DNA of 64,000 nucleotides from SZAS-103 sp036496805 (lineage in GTDB: Bacteria > Pseudomonadota > Gammaproteobacteria > Xanthomonadales > Xanthomonadaceae), in contig DASXKN010000015.1 of NCBI GenBank assembly GCA_036496805.1, positions 62,001 through 126,000 of the forward strand, read 5' to 3'. The translations under genes were made by a program, and so were the position numbers. The notes beneath the pieces were generated by a model. The model did not search any database. It was not told the origin of the DNA and saw only the letters and a list, made by a program, of their open reading frames with translations. Each line of letters opens with the position of its first letter. The first letter of the stretch is position 1. This document shows positions 7,778 through 15,307 of this stretch, piece after piece.

Positions 7778-9921
7778 GCGCCCCCGACGCGCATCCGGCC
7801 GGCGATTCGCCGCTCGACTTCGGCTGGTCGCGGCGGCTTCCGGTCTACCTGCAGACGGAGGCGACCGAATGCGGGCTGGCATGCCTGGCCATGCTCGCCA
7901 GGTACCACGGCTGCGATGTCGACGTCGCCGGCGTGCGCCGCAGGTTTTCCTCTTCCCTCAAGGGCGCGAACCTGAGCCGCCTGATGGAGATGGCGGAAAG
8001 TCTGGGCTTCGCCTGCAGGCCGGTGAAGGTCGACCTCGAGCAGTTGAAGCTGCTCAAGACGCCCTGCCTCCTGCACTGGGACCTCAATCATTTCGTGGTG
8101 CTCAAGAGCGTGACCTCGCGGAAAGTCGTGGTCCACGATCCCGCGAAGGGCGTGCTGATCCTCACTCCGCAGCAGGTCTCCAGGCACTTCACGGGGATCG
8201 CGATGGAGGTTTCGCCGGCGGCCGACTTCAAGCCGGTCAGGGAACGCCAGCGGATGTCGCTGCGGGCATTGACCGGAAGGGTTCCGGGCCTGGGTCGCGC
8301 GCTCCTGCAGATCCTCGCCCTGGCGCTGGCTCTCGAGGTGTTCGCCCTCGCCGGCCCCTTCTTCCTCCAGTGGGTGCTCGACCAAGTCGTGGTCTCCGCC
8401 GATCGCGACCTGCTGGTCCTGCTCGGCGCGGGATTCACCGGGCTGGCGATCGCACGCGCCCTGACGACGGTGGCACGCGCATGGGCGATCACCTGGCTGA
8501 GCGCCATGCTCAACCTGCAGTGGTCGGGCAACCTTTTCGCGCACCTGATCAGGCTGCCGCTGGACTGGTTCGAGAAGCGCCACGTCGGCGACGTCGTGTC
8601 GCGCTTCGGCTCGGTCCAGGCGATCCAGAGGACCTTGACGAACCAGTTCGTGGGTTCGCTCGTGGACGGCGGGATGGCGGTGGTGACCCTCGTCGTCCTG
8701 GCCATGTACAGCGCGGCGCTCGCCGGCCTGGTCCTCGCGCTCTTCGCCGCCTACGCGCTCCTTCGGTGGCTGTCTTTCAGGCAGGTGCGCCAGGCCCACG
8801 AGGAGCAGATCGTCTATGAAGCACGGCAGGAGAGCGAGCTGCTGGAATCGATCCGGGGAGCGATGCCGATCAAGCTGGCGAACAAGCAGCCCGATCGCCT
8901 GTCGCGATACCTGAATGCCGTGTCGGAATCCATCAACCGCGGCATCCGCATCCAGCGCCTGGACATCGGCTTCCTGTTTTTCAACGAGACCCTTTTCGGC
9001 GTCGGCAGGGTCGCGCTGGTCTGGCTCGCCGCGACGCTCGTGCTGCGCAACGCATTCACCGCCGGCGCGCTCGTCGCCTTCGTGGCCTACGCCGACCAGT
9101 TCTTCGTGCGCGCCAGCGGCCTGATCGACGCCGGCATCGAGCTCGGCATGCTCGGGCTGTACGTGGAACGCGCGTCGGACATCGCCGCGAGTCCGGTGGA
9201 GAAGCACATGGAACCGCGCTGGGAGGGATCGCTCGACGAAACGAGCATCGAGCTCAGGAACGTCAGCTTCCGCTACGCCCAGGGAGAACCCTGGATCCTG
9301 CGCAACTGTTCGCTGCGCATCGAGCCGGGCGAATCGGTCGCCCTGGTCGGGCCATCGGGCTGCGGCAAGACCACGCTCGTCAAGCTGGTGCTCGGACTGC
9401 TGGAACCGTGCGAGGGCAAGGTGCTGTTCGGCGGCGTCGACATCCGCGATCTCGGCCTTGCGCGCTACCGCGGCATGCTGGCCGCGGTGATGCAGGACGA
9501 CCAGCTCTTCGCCGGATCGATCGCGGACAACATCGCCTTCTTCGATGCCGCCGCCACTCCGGAGCGCGTGCAATCGGCCGCGCGCGCGGCCGCCATCCAC
9601 CAGGACATCCTCGCCATGACCATGGGCTACAACACCCACGTCGGCGACATGGGCTCGGTGCTTTCGGGTGGCCAGAAGCAGCGCGTGATCCTCGCCCGCG
9701 CGATCTACCGCGAGCCGCGGCTGCTGGTGCTCGACGAAGCGACCAGCCACCTGGACATGCGCAGCGAACGGACGGTGAACGAATCGATCCGGCTGCTCAA
9801 CATCACCCGCGTCTTCATAGCGCACCGCGCCGAGACCATCGCCAGCGCCGACCGGGTGCTGGCGCTCGGACCCGACGGCATCAGGACCCTCGAGTCGAGG
9901 CGCCCCATGGAAGCCGCCTAG
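7774..9921 (+). CDS. Peptidase C39-containing ABC transporter (leader-cleaving exporter)
   Basis: This 715-residue protein combines three modules. The N-terminal C39 protease has Cys33 in TEATECGLACLA, His105 in LNHFVVLK and Asp122 in HDPAKG. A six-helix membrane domain covers about residues 165-450. The ATPase has Walker A GPSGCGKTT (about 525), signature LSGGQKQR (about 630) and Walker B LLVLDEATSHLD. Proteins of this type cut double-glycine leaders and export the core peptide. The full catalytic triad suggests an active protease, and the 55-residue peptide at 11224 carries the matching GG leader. The GTG start overlaps the adaptor stop by 4 bp. Confidence 0.93.
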   Translation: MSAPDAHPAGDSPLDFGWSRRLPVYLQTEATECGLACLAMLARYHGCDVDVAGVRRRFSSSLKGANLSRLMEMAESLGFACRPVKVDLEQLKLLKTPCLLHWDLNHFVVLKSVTSRKVVVHDPAKGVLILTPQQVSRHFTGIAMEVSPAADFKPVRERQRMSLRALTGRVPGLGRALLQILALALALEVFALAGPFFLQWVLDQVVVSADRDLLVLLGAGFTGLAIARALTTVARAWAITWLSAMLNLQWSGNLFAHLIRLPLDWFEKRHVGDVVSRFGSVQAIQRTLTNQFVGSLVDGGMAVVTLVVLAMYSAALAGLVLALFAAYALLRWLSFRQVRQAHEEQIVYEARQESELLESIRGAMPIKLANKQPDRLSRYLNAVSESINRGIRIQRLDIGFLFFNETLFGVGRVALVWLAATLVLRNAFTAGALVAFVAYADQFFVRASGLIDAGIELGMLGLYVERASDIAASPVEKHMEPRWEGSLDETSIELRNVSFRYAQGEPWILRNCSLRIEPGESVALVGPSGCGKTTLVKLVLGLLEPCEGKVLFGGVDIRDLGLARYRGMLAAVMQDDQLFAGSIADNIAFFDAAATPERVQSAARAAAIHQDILAMTMGYNTHVGDMGSVLSGGQKQRVILARAIYREPRLLVLDEATSHLDMRSERTVNESIRLLNITRVFIAHRAETIASADRVLALGPDGIRTLESRRPMEAA

Positions 9922-10011
9922 GCACCCGGCCCCAACCCGACCAGCACCCTGCCGCCCCTCGCATCGCTTCGGCAGAAATCACCACCGAACCACTTCGACC
10001 GAATCAAGCCC

Positions 10012-11130
10012 ATGACACCCACGCACGCAACCGGCCATCCGAAGAACGTACTGATCGACACGGAACGATCGGATTTCCACGCGCTCGTGGTCGCCGTCGC
10101 GCTGGAGGCGCGGGGCAACAAGGTGTTCCGGCGCTTCGTCAGCGACTATCCCGGGCAGGCCTCGATGAGCTTCCTCTACGGCCGCGACCGCAAGGATTTC
10201 CTGGCGGACTACGCAGGCACGCGCCTGCGCCCCGACGAGGTCGACGTCGTCTGGAACCGGCGGCCGACCCTTCCCGCGGTGCCAGCGGGGATCGCCAGGG
10301 CGGACGCGCAGTTCGTCGAGGAAGAACTGCGCGCAGCGGCATCCGCATTCGACGCCTTCCTTTCCCATTCGGTCTGGATCAACGAGAAGGCCGCTGCCGA
10401 AAACGCGGAACTCAAGCCGGTACAGCTCAGGGAGGCCCACCGCTGCGGACTCGACATCCCGGAAACGCTGATCAGCAACGATCCGGCCGACATCCGCGCG
10501 TTCGTCGGTTCCAGGGCGCGGTGCGTCTACAAGCCCTTGAACGCCCATGTGTGGGAGGACGGTGACCGGCGCACCGCCACCTACACCGCAGCCGTGACGC
10601 TGGACGATCTCCCGGCGGATGCGCTGCTTCGCGCCGCCCCGGGCATCTTCCAGGAGCGGATCGGAAAGTCCTTCGAGGTGCGCGCGCAGTTCTTCGGCCG
10701 GCACTGCGCGGCGATCAAGATCGATACGTCCTCGCTTCCGTTCGGCGACCTGGACTGGCGTTCGGACCAGGGAAGGATCTCGTCCTGCGAACGCATCGAG
10801 CTGCCGCGGAACGTGTACCGCGCCTGCTGCAACCTGATGGCGCGCCTGGGCATCGTCAGCGGCGCCTTCGACTTCATCGTCGACGAGTCGGGCCGCTGGG
10901 TGTTCCTCGAGGTCAACCAGGCCGGCCAGTTCCTCTTCATGGAGCAGTGGTGCCCCGGCCTCCCCGTCCTCGACGCGTTCTGCCAGTTCGTCGAGAACGT
11001 CGACTGGAGCTTCGAGTACGCCGAGCCTCGAGCGCCGCTGCGAGTCGCGGAAATCCTGGCGAAGCCGGAGTTGCTCAAGCAACTGGAATGCGATCGCCGG
11101 CTTCTCCAGGCCGCGCGCGCCGAAACCTGA
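10012..11130 (+). CDS. ATP-grasp peptide ligase, graspetide (MvdC/MvdD)-like
   Basis: This 372-residue protein shows a RimK/MvdD-like ATP-grasp organisation. The N-terminal domain contains VVWNRRP (compare the WxRRP of MvdD enzymes). A central RCVYKPLNAH carries the ATP-binding Lys. The C-terminal metal-binding motif is VFLEVNQAGQFLFME (about residues 297-311), close to the family's LExNxxGQxxW/F. Such enzymes activate Asp/Glu side chains with ATP and join them to Ser/Thr (ester) or Lys (amide) in a precursor peptide. The precursor lies 93 bp downstream. Its core has few acidic residues, so the exact bond is open. A RimK-like tailing activity is an alternative. Confidence 0.82.
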   Translation: MTPTHATGHPKNVLIDTERSDFHALVVAVALEARGNKVFRRFVSDYPGQASMSFLYGRDRKDFLADYAGTRLRPDEVDVVWNRRPTLPAVPAGIARADAQFVEEELRAAASAFDAFLSHSVWINEKAAAENAELKPVQLREAHRCGLDIPETLISNDPADIRAFVGSRARCVYKPLNAHVWEDGDRRTATYTAAVTLDDLPADALLRAAPGIFQERIGKSFEVRAQFFGRHCAAIKIDTSSLPFGDLDWRSDQGRISSCERIELPRNVYRACCNLMARLGIVSGAFDFIVDESGRWVFLEVNQAGQFLFMEQWCPGLPVLDAFCQFVENVDWSFEYAEPRAPLRVAEILAKPELLKQLECDRRLLQAARAET

Positions 11131-11154
11131 TCACTGCAGCATCGAATCCAAGAA

Positions 11155-11178
11155 TTTGTGCGGCGACCGCCGCACGAA
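11155..11178 (+). other. Intercistronic hairpin before the precursor gene
   Basis: GTGCGGC (11158-11164), loop GACC, GCCGCAC (11169-11175), extended by three weaker pairs on each side. It lies between the ATP-grasp stop and the precursor ribosome-binding site, and has no T-run. It may stabilise a separate, more abundant precursor transcript. Confidence 0.4.
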
Positions 11179-11223
11179 TACCGCGGCAATTCCGCCGCTG
11201 TTTGCCAAGAGGGAAGTTTGAAA

Positions 11224-11391
11224 ATGAGCAACGTGAAGAAGATCGAAGAGCGCGTGTTGGGCCACATCCTGTCCCAGGAAGAAATGGCGCAGGTCTCCGG
11301 CGGCGACGGCGTCCCGACCTCCCCGCCGTTCGTCTGCACGCCAGCCAACGACAAGATCAAGACGCCGAAGCCGCCGAAGGGAGTCAACTAA
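11224..11391 (+). CDS. RiPP precursor peptide with double-glycine leader and Pro-rich core
   Basis: This is a 55-residue peptide. Leader residues 1-27 end in LSQEEMAQVSGG, the classic bacteriocin/microcin-type double-glycine motif cut by C39 transporters. The predicted core (28-55) begins DGVPTSPPFVCTP and ends KTPKPPKGVN. It has seven Pro, four Lys, three Thr, one Ser, one Cys, two Asp and no Glu. A good Shine-Dalgarno (GAGGGAAG) precedes the ATG; a longer in-frame start at 11158 would pass through the hairpin. The gene sits between the ATP-grasp ligase and the oxygenase genes. Likely modifications are Asp-based crosslinks and prolyl or other hydroxylation, both inferred. No close known peptide is recognised. 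Confidence 0.85.
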   Translation: MSNVKKIEERVLGHILSQEEMAQVSGGDGVPTSPPFVCTPANDKIKTPKPPKGVN

Positions 11392-11415
11392 CTTCGGAAC
11401 AAGGCCCGGCAGCAA

Positions 11416-11500
11416 ACCGGCATCGGGAATCGATCCCGGCCGGTGAGCACCCTGGTCAAACAGCGACCCGTCCGGATTCGACTCCGGGCGGGTCGCTTCT
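11416..11500 (+). terminator. Two hairpins after the precursor (partial terminator)
   Basis: The first hairpin is ACCGG (11416-11420) with CGGGA inside, pairing to TCCCG and CCGGT (11440-11444). The second is GCGACCCG (11463-11470) with nested TCCGGA/TCCGG, pairing to CGGGTCGC (11489-11496), followed by TTCT. The weak T-run suggests partial termination, which would make precursor mRNA more abundant than mRNA for the downstream oxygenases. Confidence 0.55.
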
Positions 11501-11582
11501 CCGCAACGCACCGCTCGCCCGCTGGCGGAACGGCGGCGCCCTGATCCGCGCCGCACGCCTGCGAGGCAACGAGGTCCATTCC

Positions 11583-12674
11583 ATGGGTGACATCGTGTTT
11601 CCGCAAAAATCGAATTTTTCCGCGCAGATGCGCGGATGCTCTCCATACCTGCTGTTCGACACCTTGCTCGGCGCGCTGGGGGTCCAGGCCGGCCTGAGCC
11701 GGATCGTCAATGCCGGCGCCGGACGGACACCCGTCGACGAGTTGTCGATGTGGGACCTGAAGGCGATGCTCGACGATCTCGGCGTGCGTTGCGAAGGCAT
11801 GTCGGTACCGGCGGAGAACATCGACCTGCTTCCAATTCCGGCCATGGCCCAGATCATCCACTCCAAGGGTCCGGAATTCGTGGTGCTTCTGGAGGCCAGC
11901 CGCGAGGCGGCAACCTTCTTCAGCTGCGAAAGCGGGCTGGAGACCTGCGACAGCGAAAGCTTCCTGCGCAGGTGGTGCGGCCCGGTCCTGGTTCCGCGGG
12001 AAGTCCGCGCCATTTCGGAAGACGAGTCCCTGCGGACTGCGACGGAGGAGGAGTCGCAGCGCAACGAATTCCTGTCCAGCGTGCGCACGGTCGATGATTT
12101 CCTGACCCCCCAGGAATGCGCCGAGTTGATCGCGGTCTCGTCGCGGCACTGGGAACCGAGCCGGGTCGGCGCGAGGCATTCGTACGGCAGGGTGTCCTCG
12201 TATCGAACGAGCCGCTCCGCGGAACTCGGAGAAACCGAGCATCGAGAGTTGAACGAGAGGATCGCCCATCGCGCGGGCGAGATCGTTCCCGGGATTCTCG
12301 CCGAGCACGTCGAGAAGCTGCAATGCGTGTCCTACGCGGAACACCAGGAATTCAAGCCGCATTACGACATCGACAACACGGGCGACAACAGGCATCGCCT
12401 GTGGACGGTGCTGGTGTACCTCAACGACGGGTTCGAGGGCGGTGAAACGTGTTTCCCCCTCGTCGACCTCAAGGTCCGTCCGAAGGCCGGCATGGCGCTC
12501 GTCTTCGCGAATCGCCTGGCCTCTGGCGCCATGAACGCGTTTGCCCTCCATGCCGGGCTGCCCGTCACGTCCGGCGCCAAGTATGCCTGCAACATCTGGA
12601 TTTCCGGCCCGGCCGTGGCCAACGCAGGTCCAGCCGAACACGCCACTCACGAACTCGTCGGAGAACACGCATGA
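11583..12674 (+). CDS. Prolyl 4-hydroxylase-type oxygenase with N-terminal degenerate C39-like domain
   Basis: This 363-residue, two-domain protein. Residues 165-340 form an Fe(II)/2-oxoglutarate prolyl-4-hydroxylase domain: H260 and D262 (PHYDIDN), H323 (ALHAGLPV) and K333 for 2-oxoglutarate, with FEGGETCFP before the second half. Residues 1-145 align by eye with the C39 domain of the exporter at 7774: GCSPYLLF over ECGLACLA, GPEFVVLLE over NHFVVLK, then a FLRRWCGPVLV end. The catalytic His is Glu98 and the Asp-Pro is lost, so it should not cut peptides. It may bind the double-glycine leader and bring the core to the oxygenase. The start at 11583 is the ATG after the hairpins. Its stop overlaps the next start (ATGA). 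Confidence 0.85.
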   Translation: MGDIVFPQKSNFSAQMRGCSPYLLFDTLLGALGVQAGLSRIVNAGAGRTPVDELSMWDLKAMLDDLGVRCEGMSVPAENIDLLPIPAMAQIIHSKGPEFVVLLEASREAATFFSCESGLETCDSESFLRRWCGPVLVPREVRAISEDESLRTATEEESQRNEFLSSVRTVDDFLTPQECAELIAVSSRHWEPSRVGARHSYGRVSSYRTSRSAELGETEHRELNERIAHRAGEIVPGILAEHVEKLQCVSYAEHQEFKPHYDIDNTGDNRHRLWTVLVYLNDGFEGGETCFPLVDLKVRPKAGMALVFANRLASGAMNAFALHAGLPVTSGAKYACNIWISGPAVANAGPAEHATHELVGEHA

Positions 12675-13270
12675 AGATCGAACCAGGCGCGGCCGCCGGC
12701 GCTTTCGCCGAGGACGGCTACACGGTGGTGAGGAATGCCGCTTCCGCGGAAGCCATGCGCGTCCTCATGCAATACGCGCTCTCCTATCTGCACGTTGACG
12801 GCTATTTCGAGCTCGAACAGGAGACAGTTTCGTTCGCCCGGTACGCAGACGCCCTGGGCGAAGTCATGCTGCTTGACCTGCTGCCGGTGCTGGAACGCGA
12901 GGCCGGTTTCGCGCTGGTGCCGACGTATTCCTTCCTGCGGTTCTACACGCCCGAATCGCGGCTGGAGAAGCACGTCGATCGCCCGTCCTGCGAAATCAGC
13001 GCCACGCTGACCGTCGGCTACAAGACCGACAAGCTGTGGCCGATCTTCGTGGAATCCGGCGGCAAGGACATCGGCGTCCATCTCGATGTCGGCGATCTCA
13101 TGCTCTACAAGGGTCCGGAAGTGCCGCACTGGCGCGAACCTCTTGAGCACGGCTACTGGCTGCAGATCTTCTTCCACTACGTCAGGGCCGACGGAAAATT
13201 CGTCGACGAGAAGTTCGACCGGCGCGATCGCGTCGGCCCGATCCTGCGACCGGAAGCGGCAGCCGCTTGA
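12671..13270 (+). CDS. 2-oxoglutarate/Fe(II)-dependent oxygenase (second in cluster)
   Basis: This 199-residue single-domain protein has the double-stranded beta-helix metal triad H101 and D103 (EKHVDRPSCE) and H153 (VPHWRE). It also has FLRFYTPESRLEKH before the triad, and SATLTVGYKT and GYWLQIFFHYVRADG around it. These are marks of a small hydroxylase family different from the P4H at 11583. It overlaps the preceding gene by 4 bp (ATGA), so it is translationally coupled to it and probably acts on the same peptide. The residue it hydroxylates is unknown; Pro, Lys, Asp and Asn in the core are all possible. Confidence 0.8.
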   Translation: MKIEPGAAAGAFAEDGYTVVRNAASAEAMRVLMQYALSYLHVDGYFELEQETVSFARYADALGEVMLLDLLPVLEREAGFALVPTYSFLRFYTPESRLEKHVDRPSCEISATLTVGYKTDKLWPIFVESGGKDIGVHLDVGDLMLYKGPEVPHWREPLEHGYWLQIFFHYVRADGKFVDEKFDRRDRVGPILRPEAAAA

Positions 13271-13319
13271 GCGAGCCGCGCCGTCCGGCACCCATCGAAC
13301 CGATTTCCAGGAGTCCGTC

Positions 13320-13703
13320 ATGGCTACACCCGTCCCGACCTGCGAGGCAGGTTCCAACCCCGACACCGCCGCGAACGGACTGGAATGGAGCGCGACACTT
13401 TGCGGCGGCGAGCTCCTGACGTTCGCCGAAGCGGAGCATGCCTGCGCCAGCCTCGGTGATGGCTGGCGTCTTCCCACGCGCAGCGAACTCGATTCGATCC
13501 TCGACCTCAGCCGCTGCAATCCCGCGGCCGACAAGACCCTGTATCCGGACACGCAGCACGACTGGTACTGGTCGAGCACGCTGCTTGCGGCATCCCCCGA
13601 CTTCGCGTGGTGCGTGGACTTCGGTGACGGCTACGTCGACAACGTGCAGTGCGCGCTCAAGCTGGCGTTCGCGCGCGCGGTGCGGCGGGCGCCCGCCGGC
13701 TAG
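13320..13703 (+). CDS. DUF1566 (Lcl C-terminal-like) domain protein
   Basis: This 127-residue protein has no signal peptide or membrane segment. The region LEWSATLCGGELLTFAEAEH, GWRLPTRSEL, WYWSSTLL and WCVDFGDGYV is the DUF1566/Lcl_C fold, related to the C-type-lectin/formylglycine-enzyme group. DUF1566 domains usually occur in secreted or surface proteins, so a stand-alone cytoplasmic copy inside a peptide-modification operon is unusual. It has a strong ribosome-binding site (CAGGAG) before the ATG at 13320. A role as a substrate-binding partner or peptide-modifying factor is only a guess. Confidence 0.75.
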   Translation: MATPVPTCEAGSNPDTAANGLEWSATLCGGELLTFAEAEHACASLGDGWRLPTRSELDSILDLSRCNPAADKTLYPDTQHDWYWSSTLLAASPDFAWCVDFGDGYVDNVQCALKLAFARAVRRAPAG

Positions 13704-13775
13704 CCCCCGGGACGATCGGTCGTGACGCCGGCGTCAGAACCCGTTTTAGCGAAACCATCCTTAGAAGGAAAAAAC

Positions 13776-14555
13776 ATGAACACGTCTGGGAAGCCGACGC
13801 GTCCGGCAGCCTCGCGGCCTGCCGAACGCGCATTGCGTACAACTACGGGGGCTGGATTCATGACGTCCGGCAACGACACAACACCTTTCATGCCGGAGCA
13901 CGGCGATGCCATCGTGCTCGACGATATCGTTCCATTGGAACTGCGACGGGACATTCTCCGGCTGGTCCTGCGCCCCATCTGGTCGTACGGATGGAAGTCG
14001 GTCAAGAATCGCGACCGCTTCTGCTTCTGGCATGCCCATTTCGCCGGAGGGGAGGAGGAGAGCCGCGCGAACTGCGAGGAAGAACTCGCGAACGACACGG
14101 CCAAGGCCCCCATCCACGCGCTCTGGAAGCTGCTGTCGGCAACGGTACTCGAAGGCCACGAACCGCTGCGTGTCTACGCCAACGGGCATACGTACGGGGT
14201 GGAAGGCTCGATCCACTCCGACAGCACGGACGAGCAGAACTATTTCACCACGATCTACTACGCGCATGGCGCATGGGAGCTCGATTGGGCCGGGGAGATC
14301 GTCTTCTTTCCGAGGGAAATGGATGACATCTCCAGGTCGGTGTATCCCAAGCCAGGCCGGGTCATCATGTTCCGCGGCGCCACTCCCCACGTGGCGCGCT
14401 CGCCGAGCCGCGAATGCCCCGAGCTGCGCACCTGCATCGTCTTCAAGACGCAGTTGCGCAAAAAGGCCACGCGTGCCCGAAAAGCCGGGCCTGGACAGGA
14501 GCGTTCCGCCGCGGCCAGTCGACGCAAACCGGGAAGATCAGCGCATGTCGAATGA
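13776..14555 (+). CDS. 2-oxoglutarate/Fe(II)-dependent oxygenase (third in cluster)
   Basis: This 259-residue protein has H147 and D149 (GSIHSDSTDEQ), H205 (TPHVARSP) and R218 (ELRTC), with GEIVFFPREM and KPGRVIMFRG between. That is the 2OG-FeII_Oxy_3 pattern. The Arg as 2-oxoglutarate ligand separates it from the Lys-type P4H at 11583. The ATG at 13776 is favoured by the preceding AGAAGGA ribosome-binding site; M29 (13860) would remove a low-complexity N-terminus. The C-terminal 35 residues are basic (Arg/Lys-rich), perhaps for substrate contact. Its 3' end overlaps the next gene by 11 bp. Confidence 0.8.
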   Translation: MNTSGKPTRPAASRPAERALRTTTGAGFMTSGNDTTPFMPEHGDAIVLDDIVPLELRRDILRLVLRPIWSYGWKSVKNRDRFCFWHAHFAGGEEESRANCEEELANDTAKAPIHALWKLLSATVLEGHEPLRVYANGHTYGVEGSIHSDSTDEQNYFTTIYYAHGAWELDWAGEIVFFPREMDDISRSVYPKPGRVIMFRGATPHVARSPSRECPELRTCIVFKTQLRKKATRARKAGPGQERSAAASRRKPGRSAHVE

Positions 14556-15054
14556 CTTCCAGGAACGATTGCGGGAACTGGGCGCAAACCACCTGGGGCA
14601 CACGGACAGGTCCCTGATGGATCACCTGGTCGGGACCGGCGAGATCCTGCGGCAATGGGATTGCGATGAGGACGTCTGCATCGCAGGCGTGTTCCACAGC
14701 ATCTACGGCACCAACGCGTTCGTGCGGTCGTGCATGGACAAGGACGATCGCGACCGCCTCAGGGACATGATCGGCACGCGGGCCGAACGGCTGGTCTTCC
14801 TCTTCTGCGCGAGCAACCGCCCGGCCGCGTTCCTGGAGGCCGTCCACGAGCGCCAGCTGGTCAATCGATACACGGGCGAGGTCATGAAGGCCCCTTCGAC
14901 CGTCGTCCGCCAGTTGCTGGAAATCGAGTGCGCGAACCTGATCGAGCAGCGAACCGGTCACGGTTTCATGGCCGAACTGCTGTCCTTCCCGAAACCGGTT
15001 CTCAAGCGCCGCATCGTCAATGACGTCAGGAAATTCATCGACCATCGGGCCTGA
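14545..15054 (+). CDS. DUF6817/HD-like domain protein
   Basis: This 169-residue protein contains GHTDRSLMDHLVGTGEILR and then AGVFHSIYGT: His19, Asp26-His27, and His51 in the HSxYGT motif characteristic of DUF6817. The spaced His/Asp residues suggest an HD-type metal site. HD proteins include phosphohydrolases and a few mixed-valent diiron oxygenases, so the chemistry is open. It is the last intact gene of the operon, overlapping the third oxygenase by 11 bp. Proteins of this family often sit beside peptide or amino-acid oxygenases, as I recall them; I cannot check this here. Confidence 0.7.
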   Translation: MSNDFQERLRELGANHLGHTDRSLMDHLVGTGEILRQWDCDEDVCIAGVFHSIYGTNAFVRSCMDKDDRDRLRDMIGTRAERLVFLFCASNRPAAFLEAVHERQLVNRYTGEVMKAPSTVVRQLLEIECANLIEQRTGHGFMAELLSFPKPVLKRRIVNDVRKFIDHRA

Positions 15055-15068
15055 TTTCGTGAGGCAAT

Positions 15069-15087
15069 CCCCCGGCTTTGTCGGGGG
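15069..15087 (+). terminator. Possible terminator hairpin after the peptide operon
   Basis: CCCCCG (15069-15074) and CGGGGG (15082-15087) enclose GCTTTGT, 15 bp past the DUF6817 stop. There is no T-run, so termination would be weak or factor-assisted. Confidence 0.35.
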
Positions 15088-15215
15088 CTCGGCCTGACAC
15101 GCCAGGCCATCGCCGCGGTGGAAGCAGGCAAGTACGCGCCGACGCTGGAATGCGCGTGCCGCATCGCCGACGTGTTCGGCAAGCCGCTTGGGGGGAAGTG
15201 CTCCAGCGGGTCGGA
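15085..15215 (+). pseudogene. Remnant of an XRE-family (HTH_3) regulator gene
   Basis: The plus strand encodes GLGLTRQAIAAVEAGKYAPT and then ACRIADVFGKPLG, the second half of a small XRE helix-turn-helix (compare SRQAVNAIETGKYxPSLxxAxRIA in intact members). No start codon or first helices exist upstream. A six-G run at 15190-15195 breaks the frame: with four G it would read on as GEVLQRV. This looks like the decayed tail of a regulator, perhaps the cluster's former local repressor. Confidence 0.65.
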
Positions 15216-15307
15216 AGAAGACTACGGTCCACTGTCGGACAGAAGCTGCCATTGCGGCAGAAACTGGACTGTTTTCAGCAATCATGCGACGGCCGTAACG
15301 GCACCCA

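Noticed and set aside
13776..13860. N-terminal Arg/Pro-rich stretch of the third oxygenase as a second precursor peptide
   Set aside because: It is in frame with the oxygenase, has no stop and no double-glycine leader, and a ribosome-binding site serves the whole gene.
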